Positions 1 to 5,065 are shown, numbered from the stretch's first letter. The stretch is 5,125 nt of DNA from an uncultured Oscillospiraceae bacterium (GCA_944387755.1 CALXGC010000053.1:1-5125); one strand, 5' to 3'. Notes: generated by a model not told the origin, from the sequence alone. Made by a program: numbers and translations.

Positions 1-41
1 CGAGATCTACACTCTTTCCCTACGCGACGCTCTTCCGATCT
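1..41 (+). other. Illumina TruSeq adapter remnant (artefact)
   Basis: These bases match the 3' 41 nt of the Illumina TruSeq universal adapter, ending in the diagnostic GCTCTTCCGATCT. The only difference is a G at position 24, where the adapter has A. This is untrimmed library sequence joined to genomic DNA at 41/42, so it should be masked. It also shows that base 1 is a contig end and not a point inside a chromosome. Confidence 0.97.
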
Positions 42-59
42 AGCGAGGCGGAAGGGGTT
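42..59 (+). repeat. Truncated right end of a dispersed hairpin repeat
   Basis: This 18-nt stretch, AGCGAGGCGGAAGGGGTT, recurs exactly at 171-188, where it forms the right end of a complete repeat unit. Here everything to its left is replaced by adapter. It is best read as the tail of another copy whose left half was lost at the contig break. The match is visible directly; the truncation is inferred. Confidence 0.8.
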
Positions 60-67
60 TACCCGGC

Positions 68-88
68 GGGCGGCCGCAAGGGCCGCCC
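68..88. repeat. GC-rich hairpin (GGGCGGCC / GGCCGCCC)
   Basis: A perfect 8-bp inverted repeat (68-75 with 81-88) flanks a 5-nt GCAAG loop. No T-tract follows, so it is not an intrinsic terminator. It sits in a run of hairpin-forming intergenic repeats upstream of mraZ. Similar GGGCGGCC palindromes are, from general knowledge, abundant between genes in GC-rich gut Firmicutes. Confidence 0.6.
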
Positions 89-114
89 CTACGGCAGCAA
101 CGGACGTGTGTGTA

Positions 115-137
115 GGGCGCGACGACCCGGCGCGCCC
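115..137 (-). repeat. 23-nt palindromic element, left copy
   Basis: A 7-bp inverted repeat (GGGCGCG at 115-121, CGCGCCC at 131-137) encloses a 9-nt loop. Its reverse complement matches 4980-5002 at 22 of 23 positions, so the same element sits on both sides of the operon in opposite orientation. No protein could plausibly be encoded by it. It looks like a dispersed intergenic repeat of unknown function. Confidence 0.75.
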
Positions 138-140
138 AAA

Positions 141-188
141 AGCCTCCCTCTTGGGGGAGGCGCCGGGCGAAGCGAGGCGGAAGGGGTT
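141..188 (+). repeat. Complete two-hairpin dispersed repeat unit, copy 1
   Basis: The unit has two hairpins. Hairpin A is GCCTCCC (142-148) paired with GGGAGGC (155-161). Hairpin B has arms 162-168 and 172-178 around a GAA loop, with 5 of 7 positions paired. It ends in GGAAGGGGTT. The same plan (purine/pyrimidine hairpin A, hairpin B with a GAA loop, G-run then ATT or GTT) is seen at 4924-4969 and 5020-5065 in the same orientation. It is probably a small non-autonomous or REP-like repeat. No transposase is present in the window. Confidence 0.65.
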
Positions 189-210
189 CCCAGGCGGCCG
201 CATTTTGTCC

Positions 211-224
211 GGAACATATGTTTT
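211..224 (+). promoter_or_regulatory. Candidate LexA (SOS) box
   Basis: The 14 bases GGAACATATGTTTT fit 12 of 14 positions of the Gram-positive LexA operator CGAACRNRYGTTYC, including the whole GAAC-N4-GTT core. The inner AACATATGTT (213-222) is a perfect palindrome. It lies at the left edge of the AT-rich island and about 70 nt upstream of the mraZ -35 element, so it does not overlap the best promoter I can see. It may act on another promoter or on an upstream gene missing from this contig. A chance palindrome is possible. Confidence 0.35.
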
Positions 225-291
225 ATTTGGTGAAAAGGTCGAAAACATAAGGTTTCTGCGGTTTTTTTTAATAGGAAATTCGAAAAAAGGG

Positions 292-320
292 TTGCTTTTT
301 ATGTCAACAGCTTTTATACT
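292..320 (+). promoter_or_regulatory. Putative sigma-A promoter of the mraZ operon
   Basis: The -10 element is TATACT (315-320, 5 of 6 to consensus). A weak -35 element, TTGCTT (292-297, 3 of 6), lies exactly 17 nt upstream. The pair sits in the only AT-rich stretch of the window (about 200-325), just before the first gene. Transcription would begin near 327, leaving a leader of about 50 nt before the mraZ start. That leader has G-rich direct motifs (AGGTGGAGGA at 331-340, AGGGAG at 343-348, TGGGC at 359-363). These could be MraZ operator boxes, because MraZ proteins bind short G-rich direct repeats in their own promoter, but they are not evenly spaced. Confidence 0.6.
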
Positions 321-366
321 AGAACCTGAGAGGTGGAGGAAAAGGGAGCGCCATCCCATGGGCGGA

Positions 367-373
367 AGAGGTG
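367..373 (+). promoter_or_regulatory. Ribosome binding site that decides the mraZ start
   Basis: AGAGGTG, a good match to the anti-16S tail, ends 6 nt before the GTG at 380. The alternative in-frame GTG at 371 lies inside this motif and has no well-spaced site of its own. The stronger-looking AGGTGGAGGA at 331-340 is 39 nt from GTG 380 and serves no in-frame start. Confidence 0.65.
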
Positions 374-379
374 AAGCAG

Positions 380-793
380 GTGACTGGAACCTATGCGCAC
401 GGGATCGACGCCAAGGGCCGCCTGTTTATTCCCGCCAAGCTCCGGGAGGAGCTGGGGAGTCCCTTTTACCTGGCCATGGGGATAGACGCCTGTCTGGCGA
501 TGTACCCCCTGTCCACCTGGAATAAATTTACGGAAAAATTTTCTTCTCTGCCCATGACCCAGTCCAAAGTCATGCGCCCCCTGTTTGCCAACGCGGTAAA
601 ATGCGAGCCGGACAGCCAGGGGCGCATTCTTGTTCCTGAGCGGCTGCGCCGGTATGCGAAGCTGGGGAAGGACGTGGTGATTGTGGGGGTCCACGACCGG
701 GCGGAAATCTGGAGCGCCCCGCTGTGGTACGAGAGCGAGGAGGAGATGACGCCGGAGAAGATGGCGGCCGTGATGAGCGAGTTGGGGTTCTGA
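380..793 (+). CDS. mraZ: Transcriptional regulator MraZ
   Basis: This is the DNA-binding regulator encoded first in dcw operons. In the bacteria studied it forms ring-shaped oligomers and binds repeats in its own promoter to control the downstream division and wall genes. From GTG 380 the protein has 137 aa, close to the usual length of about 140-150. Two SpoVT/AbrB-like halves are visible, each with the family signature: DAKGR followed by LFIPAKLRE (residues 10-23) and DSQGR followed by ILVPERLR (residues 78-90). GTG 380 was chosen because AGAGGTG lies 6 nt upstream and because the N-terminus (MTGTYAHGIDAKGR) then aligns with the usual short MFxGxYxHxID start. GTG 371 would add three residues (VKQ). 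The stop lies 2 nt before the rsmH ATG, which indicates translational coupling. The family call is secure; the exact start is somewhat less so. Confidence 0.95.
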   Translation: MTGTYAHGIDAKGRLFIPAKLREELGSPFYLAMGIDACLAMYPLSTWNKFTEKFSSLPMTQSKVMRPLFANAVKCEPDSQGRILVPERLRRYAKLGKDVVIVGVHDRAEIWSAPLWYESEEEMTPEKMAAVMSELGF

Positions 794-795
794 GG

Positions 796-1734
796 ATGGA
801 ACAGGAATTTTCACATAAGCCGGTGCTGCTGGAGGAGTGTATCCAGGCGCTGAATATCCGCCCCGATGGGATCTATCTGGACGGCACGCTGGGCCGGGCG
901 GGGCACAGCCGGGAGATTGCCCGGCGGCTGTCCGGCGGGCGGCTGATCTGCGTGGACCGGGACCAGGCCGCCCTGGACGCGGCCCAGGAGCGGCTGGGGC
1001 CGTGGATGGACAAGGTGACGCTGGTCCACAGCAACTTCGACCGGCTGGAGGAGATTCTGGACCGGCTGGGACTGCCCGGCGTGGACGGAATGCTCTTTGA
1101 CCTGGGGGTGTCCTCCCCCCAGCTGGACGACGGGACGCGGGGGTTCTCCTACCGGACGGACGCCCCCCTGGATATGCGCATGGACCAGAACCAGAGCCTT
1201 ACCGCGGCGGAGCTGGTCAACGGCTGGCCCCAGGAGGAGCTCCGGCGTATTCTGTCCCTGTATGGCGAGGAGCGCTATGCCCCATCCATCGCCGCCGCCA
1301 TCGTCCGCCGCCGGCAGGAGCGGCCCATCGAGACCACCCTGGACCTGGTGGAGGTCATCAAAAGCGGTATGCCCGCCAGGGCGCTCAAGGAGAAGCAGCA
1401 CCCCGCCAAGCGCAGCTTTCAGGCCATCCGGATTGCGGTCAACGACGAGCTGGCCAGCGTGGACCGGATGATTCAGGCGGCGGTTCCCCGGCTGAATCCG
1501 GGGGGACGGCTGGCAGTCATCACCTTCCACTCCCTGGAGGACCGGATTGTGAAGACCGGCCTGGCCGCCTTTGCCAGAGGCTGTATCTGTCCCCCGGACT
1601 TCCCCGTGTGCGTGTGCGGCCGGAAGCCGGCGGTGAAGCTCCTGTTCCGAAAGCCGGCCGTACCTACGGAGGAGGAAATTGCAGAAAATCCCCGTGCCCG
1701 CAGCGCCAAGCTCCGGGCGGCGGAGAAGCTTTGA
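796..1734 (+). CDS. rsmH: 16S rRNA (cytosine(1402)-N(4))-methyltransferase RsmH
   Basis: RsmH (formerly MraW) uses S-adenosylmethionine to methylate N4 of C1402 in the decoding centre of 16S rRNA; it is cytoplasmic. The protein has 312 aa, typical of the family. In order it shows HKPVLLEE (7-14), SAM-binding motif I DGTLGRAGHS (29-38; RA stands where GG or AG is usual), the acidic VDRD loop (53-56), the catalytic-region block FDLGVSSPQLDD (101-112), GFSYR...APLDMRMD (116-130), HPAKRSFQAIRIAVNDEL (202-219), and GGRLAVITFHSLEDRIVK (236-253). Near the C-terminus are paired CxC motifs (C263/C265 and C272/C274), followed by NPRARSAKLRAAE. ATG 796 is chosen over an upstream in-frame ATG at 724, which lies within mraZ, because the protein then begins at the family's usual HKPVLL region. 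It follows the mraZ stop by 2 nt with only a weak GAGG-type site, so coupling to mraZ is likely. Confidence 0.97.
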   Translation: MEQEFSHKPVLLEECIQALNIRPDGIYLDGTLGRAGHSREIARRLSGGRLICVDRDQAALDAAQERLGPWMDKVTLVHSNFDRLEEILDRLGLPGVDGMLFDLGVSSPQLDDGTRGFSYRTDAPLDMRMDQNQSLTAAELVNGWPQEELRRILSLYGEERYAPSIAAAIVRRRQERPIETTLDLVEVIKSGMPARALKEKQHPAKRSFQAIRIAVNDELASVDRMIQAAVPRLNPGGRLAVITFHSLEDRIVKTGLAAFARGCICPPDFPVCVCGRKPAVKLLFRKPAVPTEEEIAENPRARSAKLRAAEKL

Positions 1735-1789
1735 CGCCAGCCCGCCCAGGCGGAGCGCACAAATGAGAATGAGAAATGGAGTGAACGAA

Positions 1790-2332
1790 ATGGCAAGCCG
1801 TCCCCGAAACCGCCGCCCCTCGTTGAAGATCTACGGCAGCACAGCCTACGCCCCGGCCTACGACGGCAGCGCCGTTCGTGCGCCCCAGGGCGAGGCCGTC
1901 CCCAAGCCCAAAACCCGCCCCAAAGAGCAGACCCGTACCCTGACCCGCACCCGCGTCCGCGTGCGGGAGGCGGGAGAGGTGGCCCCGCTGTCCGTCATCG
2001 GTTTTCTGGCCGTGGGGGTGTTCGCCGCCCTGCTGCTGTGGAGCTCCGCCCAGTATATGGAGCTGAACGACCGGGTGGCGGTGCTGCGGAGCGACCTGTC
2101 CGCCCTCCAGGAGGAGAACGTCCAGCTCTCCGCCCAGTATGAGGAGCTCTTCGACATGGAGCGCATCCAGGCGGCGGTGGGGGACGCCATGGTCCGGCCC
2201 GCCGGCGACCAGGTGGTCTACCTGGACCTGTCCGAGCCGGACAGCGTGGTGCTCTACGGAGAGGAGGCCGGCGGGGGCGTCCTGGCGGCCCTGGAGGAGA
2301 TTGCGGACAGCCTGGCGGCATATTTCCGCTGA
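1790..2332 (+). CDS. ftsL: FtsL-like cell division protein
   Basis: This is a small bitopic membrane protein of the FtsL/FtsB (septum formation initiator-like) type. Such proteins bridge the divisome and the septal wall synthases. Of its 180 aa, residues 1-65 form a basic, proline- and arginine-rich cytoplasmic tail with an alternating run of TRTRVRVR. Residues 66-87 form one membrane helix (PLSVIGFLAVGVFAALLLW). A leucine-zipper-like coiled coil follows at about 88-121 (ELNDRVAVLRSDLSALQEEN) on the outer side. The segment after it, RIQAAVGDAMVRP (125-137) then QVVYLDL (141-147), has the look of clostridial FtsL C-termini. The last 25 residues are alanine/glycine-rich. ATG 1790 was chosen for its GGAGTG ribosome site (1778-1783), 6 nt upstream. 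In-frame ATGs at 1763 and 1769 lack one. Sequence identity in this family is low, so the call rests on architecture and on the position between rsmH and the PBP gene. Confidence 0.82.
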   Translation: MASRPRNRRPSLKIYGSTAYAPAYDGSAVRAPQGEAVPKPKTRPKEQTRTLTRTRVRVREAGEVAPLSVIGFLAVGVFAALLLWSSAQYMELNDRVAVLRSDLSALQEENVQLSAQYEELFDMERIQAAVGDAMVRPAGDQVVYLDLSEPDSVVLYGEEAGGGVLAALEEIADSLAAYFR

Positions 2333-2346
2333 GGAAGACATACAGT
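2318..2346 (+). promoter_or_regulatory. Candidate sigma-E (mother-cell) promoter of spoVD
   Basis: The -35 element is GCATATT (2318-2324), 7 of 7 to the B. subtilis sigma-E consensus KMATATT. The -10 element is CATACAGT (2339-2346), 7 of 8 to CATACAHT. The spacer is 14 nt, within the accepted sigma-E range. The -35 element lies in the last codons of ftsL. Transcription would start near 2353, roughly 85 nt before the spoVD ATG. In B. subtilis spoVD has its own sigma-E promoter, so both position and sequence fit. The consensus is recalled from the literature; use of this promoter is inferred. Confidence 0.7.
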
Positions 2347-2378
2347 GAAGCCAGTGAAACTGAAGTACAAAAGCAGCA

Positions 2379-2417
2379 CAGAGAAAAGGGCGCAAGGCAT
2401 TCTTGCGCCCTTCTCTG
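2379..2417 (+). promoter_or_regulatory. Strong hairpin in the spoVD 5' leader
   Basis: An 11-bp perfect stem (AAGGGCGCAAG at 2386-2396 with CTTGCGCCCTT at 2402-2412) closes a 5-nt GCATT loop. It extends by five more pairs (CAGAG with CTCTG) around two bulged A residues (2384-2385). No T-tract follows on the + strand, so it is not an ordinary intrinsic terminator of ftsL. It lies in the leader of any transcript from the sigma-E promoter and ends 19 nt before ATG 2437. It could affect translation, processing or mRNA stability. On the minus strand it is followed by TTTTCTCT, so it could weakly stop antisense transcription. Confidence 0.6.
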
Positions 2418-2436
2418 ACGGAGCGGGGCCTGTATC

Positions 2437-4914
2437 ATGAGAGGAGATGGAACGCACGGCATGGAGCGGCGGGAGAAGGAGCGGAGACAGTCCCAGGCGG
2501 AGCGCAGCAGGAAGTCCCGCCACCAGGTGTTCTGGCGCACAGCGTTTCTGATGGCCTTCTGCGGCGTGGCGGTTTTCATCCCCCTGGTGGTCCAGCTCTG
2601 GAACATCTCCATCCGGGACCACGCGTATTACCAGCAGGAGGCGGCCCGGCAGCAGCTGATGGACCTGTCCATCTCCGCCCACCGGGGGAATATTCAGGAC
2701 GCCGGCGGCGAGGTGCTGGCCATGTCCGCCACGGTCTACAACCTGATTCTGGCCCCCAAGGACCTGATGAACAGCGTGGACCCCAATGACTATCTGGACG
2801 AGGAGGGCAACCCGGACTCCGGCGCCTGGGAGCAGGCGGTGGAGCAGCTCCGGGAGAAGATCATCGACGGCCTTGTTGCCGCCCGGCCCGACCTGGACCG
2901 GGCGGATTTGGAGCGGCGCATGGCCAAGGAGAACTCCCAGTACGAGGTGCTGCTCACCAATCTGGAGGAGGAGGAGGTCCAGGCCATCCGGACCTTTATC
3001 CAGCAGGAGGGGACCGGCTACTACCTCTACCTCACCCCCAGCACCAAGCGCTACTATCCCTTCGGGGCCCTGGCCTCCCAGGTGCTGGGCTTCGTCAACG
3101 CCGAGGGGGGCGCTTACGGCCTGGAGGCGGGCTATGAGGACGTGCTGAAGGGCGTTCCCGGCCGGGTGGTCACAGGGCGGACGGCGGAGAACGACGAGCT
3201 GTACAACACCTACTCCAATTACATCGACGCCGTCAATGGCTATAACCTGACCCTGACCATCGACAGCACCATCCAGTCCTACGCCGAGCAGATTCTGGAG
3301 AAGGGCATTGCCGCCTACGACGTGCAGAACGGCGGGGTGTGCATTGTGGCCAACCCCAACACCATGGAGATTCTGGCCATGGCCAGCTCCCCGGAGTTCG
3401 ACCCCAACAGCTACTCCGCCATCCTGGACAGCCTGCTCCAGGGGGAGATTCAGACGGACACACCGGAAATTTACGAGCAACTCAGGGCGGAGAACGCCCA
3501 AAAGCCCCCGGAGGAGCAGAGCACCGACGCCGAGCTCCAGGAGCAGGCCCAGGCCCAGGCTGCCTCCGTCGCGCGGGAGACCCAGTGGCGGAACAAGGGC
3601 ATCAGCGAGCCCTATGAGCCCGGCTCCACCTTCAAGGCCCTGGTGCTGGCCGCCGCCCTGGAGGAGGGGGTGGTGGACGAGAACGACACCTTCAACTGCA
3701 CCGGCGCCTACTACCTGCCCGGCGTGAAGAACCCCATCCACTGCTCCGAGCGCAGCGGCCACGGGGTGCAGACCCTGGCCGAGGCGGTGCAGAACTCCTG
3801 CAACCCCGCCTTTATTGAGATCGGCCAGCGGCTGGGGGTGGAGAAGTTCTACGACTACTTCGAGGCCTTCGGCATGACGGAGAAGACCGGAATCGACCTG
3901 CCCGCGGAGAACAAGGGCCTGGACTGGGGCCGGGACGTCATGACCTATGTGGACCTGGCGGTGGCCTCCTTCGGCCAGCGCTTCACCGTCACCCCCCTGC
4001 AAATGATCACCGCCTTCTCCGCCGTCATCAACGGGGGAAACCTGTACCAGCCCTATGTGGTCCAGTCCGTCACAGACAGCAGCGGGACGGTGCTCCAAAA
4101 CGCCCAGCCCACCCTGGTGCGCCAGGTGGTCAGCCAGGAGACCAGCGACCGGGCCCGCACCATTCTGGAGACCGTGGTGTCCGAGGGCACCGGCCACAAC
4201 GCCTATCAGGCGGGCTACCGCATCGGCGGCAAGACCGGCTCCTCCGAGACGACGCAGTCCGAGGAGGGCCGGATTATCGTCTCCTTCATGGGCTTCGCCC
4301 CGGCGGACGACCCGGAGATCATCGTCCTGCTGGCCTACGACTGGCCCAAGCCGACTTACCCCGGCAGCAACTACTGCACCACCGGCGTGTACATCAGCGG
4401 CGGCAACATGGCCGCCCCCATGGCCGGAGAGGTCATGGCCCAGATTCTGGACTATCTGGACGTGGAGAAGCAGTACACCGCCGAGGAGTCCGCCGCCGTG
4501 GACGTCACCACCCCCAAGGTGGCGGGCTATACCCTGGCCGACGCCCAGGCCCGCCTGGAGGACAAAGGACTGGGCTTCCGCACCGTGGGAGAGGGCGGCG
4601 TGGTGACAAGCCAGGTCCCCGCAGCCAACTCCGCCGTCCCCGGCGGCTCCACCGTGATTCTCTATTTGGGCGGCGCGGTCCCGGAGGAGACGGGCACGGT
4701 CCCCGACGTGATGGGGCTGGGCTATGAGGCCGCCAAGGAGGCCCTGGAGAAGGCCGGCTTCTTTATGCGGGCCGGCGGCGCATCCACCTTCTACGGCGAC
4801 GCCTCCAAGGTCCGCAGCCAGAGCGTCGCCGGCGGCGAGTCCGCCGCCATCGGTACCGTCATCGACGTGCAGTTCTCCGCCGTGGTGGAGGACGGCTACG
4901 CCGGCCTGGATTAG
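2437..4914 (+). CDS. spoVD: PASTA-domain class B penicillin-binding protein (SpoVD/FtsI type)
   Basis: This is a D,D-transpeptidase that forms peptide cross-links in peptidoglycan on the outer face of the membrane. It has 825 aa. In order: a basic cytoplasmic tail (1-30); one membrane anchor (about 32-54); the PBP dimerisation/pedestal domain, with HRGNIQDAGG (82-91) and YGLEAGYED (227-235); then the transpeptidase domain with all three active-site motifs, STFK (S397 nucleophile, K400), SCN (454-456) and KTG (599-601); and two PASTA domains (about 688-746 and 753-815). C436 and C455, 19 residues apart, match the spacing and location of the redox pair Cys332/Cys351 of B. subtilis SpoVD; C421 is an extra cysteine. 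A Glu/Gln/Ala-rich insert of roughly 50 residues (330-385) precedes the STFK motif. The sigma-E-like promoter and the cysteines favour SpoVD, while the place after ftsL and two PASTA domains also suit the division PBP (FtsI/PbpB). The start is uncertain: ATG 2437 has only GCGGGG (2423-2428) upstream, and ATG 2461 has AGAGGAG (2440-2446) at a long 14-nt spacing. Confidence 0.93.
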   Translation: MRGDGTHGMERREKERRQSQAERSRKSRHQVFWRTAFLMAFCGVAVFIPLVVQLWNISIRDHAYYQQEAARQQLMDLSISAHRGNIQDAGGEVLAMSATVYNLILAPKDLMNSVDPNDYLDEEGNPDSGAWEQAVEQLREKIIDGLVAARPDLDRADLERRMAKENSQYEVLLTNLEEEEVQAIRTFIQQEGTGYYLYLTPSTKRYYPFGALASQVLGFVNAEGGAYGLEAGYEDVLKGVPGRVVTGRTAENDELYNTYSNYIDAVNGYNLTLTIDSTIQSYAEQILEKGIAAYDVQNGGVCIVANPNTMEILAMASSPEFDPNSYSAILDSLLQGEIQTDTPEIYEQLRAENAQKPPEEQSTDAELQEQAQAQAASVARETQWRNKGISEPYEPGSTFKALVLAAALEEGVVDENDTFNCTGAYYLPGVKNPIHCSERSGHGVQTLAEAVQNSCNPAFIEIGQRLGVEKFYDYFEAFGMTEKTGIDLPAENKGLDWGRDVMTYVDLAVASFGQRFTVTPLQMITAFSAVINGGNLYQPYVVQSVTDSSGTVLQNAQPTLVRQVVSQETSDRARTILETVVSEGTGHNAYQAGYRIGGKTGSSETTQSEEGRIIVSFMGFAPADDPEIIVLLAYDWPKPTYPGSNYCTTGVYISGGNMAAPMAGEVMAQILDYLDVEKQYTAEESAAVDVTTPKVAGYTLADAQARLEDKGLGFRTVGEGGVVTSQVPAANSAVPGGSTVILYLGGAVPEETGTVPDVMGLGYEAAKEALEKAGFFMRAGGASTFYGDASKVRSQSVAGGESAAIGTVIDVQFSAVVEDGYAGLD

Positions 4915-4923
4915 AACCCGCCG

Positions 4924-4969
4924 TTTGCCCCCTTTTGAAATGGGTGCCGCCGAAGGCGGCGGGGGGATT
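4924..4969 (+). repeat. Two-hairpin dispersed repeat unit, copy 2
   Basis: This 46-nt unit begins 9 nt after the spoVD stop and recurs 96 nt downstream at 5020-5065 with only a few differences. It has a C-run/G-run hairpin A (CCCCC with an imperfect TGGG partner here) and a perfect 6-bp hairpin B, GCCGCC-GAA-GGCGGC (4946-4960), then a G-run and ATT. No T-tract follows, so it is not a clear terminator for the operon. Confidence 0.75.
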
Positions 4970-4979
4970 CCCTAACGGA

Positions 4980-5002
4980 GGGCGCGCCGGGTCGTCGTGC
5001 CC
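4980..5002 (+). repeat. 23-nt palindromic element, right copy
   Basis: This matches the reverse complement of 115-137 at 22 of 23 positions. The one difference (T at 4998 in place of C) changes a G-C pair of the 7-bp stem to a G-T wobble, so the fold survives on this strand. It lies between the two copies of the 46-nt repeat. Confidence 0.75.
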
Positions 5003-5019
5003 CACGGATACGTCCGCCA

Positions 5020-5065
5020 TTTGCCCCCTTTTGAAAGGGGGTGCCGCCGAAGGCGGCGGGGGATT
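5020..5065 (+). repeat. Two-hairpin dispersed repeat unit, copy 3
   Basis: This is a direct repeat of 4924-4969. Hairpin A is intact here (CCCCCTTT at 5024-5031 with AAAGGGGG at 5034-5041, the inner pairs being too close to form). Hairpin B is the identical GCCGCC-GAA-GGCGGC (5043-5057). Relative to copy 2, one G is gained in the first G-run and one lost in the second. Confidence 0.75.

Larger units (their letters stand above)
42..379. other. Upstream non-coding region of the operon
   Basis: No gene is supported here. The left part (42-190) is GC-rich stacked hairpin repeats. The right part (about 200-325) turns abruptly AT-rich and holds the SOS-box look-alike and the promoter. A reading frame open across 106-525 runs through both repeats and mraZ, has no recognisable protein content, and is not annotated. 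Confidence 0.75.

Noticed and set aside
273..297. Possible sigma-H promoter starting with AGGAAATT
   Set aside because: No GAAT-type -10 element is present at the required distance.
284..300. Possible terminator AAAAAG-GGTTG-CTTTTT
   Set aside because: The stem is only six pairs, five of them A-T, and it overlaps the -35 region of the best promoter. Chance A and T runs explain it.
106..525. Open frame starting in the repeats and crossing into mraZ in another frame, including an ATG at 358
   Set aside because: Its content is translated repeat and out-of-frame mraZ with no family resemblance. ATG 358 lacks a site at proper spacing, and the mraZ frame shows both family motifs.
724..795. Upstream in-frame ATG that would extend rsmH by 24 residues
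   Set aside because: The extension lies wholly within mraZ and would precede the normal RsmH N-terminus. ATG 796, 2 nt after the mraZ stop, fits the family start and coupling.
1679..1789. Longer FtsL-like reading frame beginning inside rsmH
   Set aside because: It would overlap the rsmH end by 56 nt with no ribosome site, and the added residues are translated out-of-frame rsmH. GGAGTG 6 nt before ATG 1790 marks the start.
2379..2417. Reading the strong hairpin as an intrinsic terminator of ftsL
   Set aside because: The + strand after the stem is GC-rich (ACGGAGCGGGG) with no T-tract, so termination by this route is unlikely.
2254..4197. A 647-codon open frame on the minus strand opposite the PBP gene
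   Set aside because: It is rich in Gly, His, Leu and Val without any recognisable domain, as expected of a frame antisense to a GC-rich gene. The + strand carries complete PBP motifs throughout this region.
4924..5065. CRISPR array from two spaced direct repeats
   Set aside because: There are only two copies, both made of internal hairpins, with a spacer that itself contains another dispersed repeat, and no cas gene is present.
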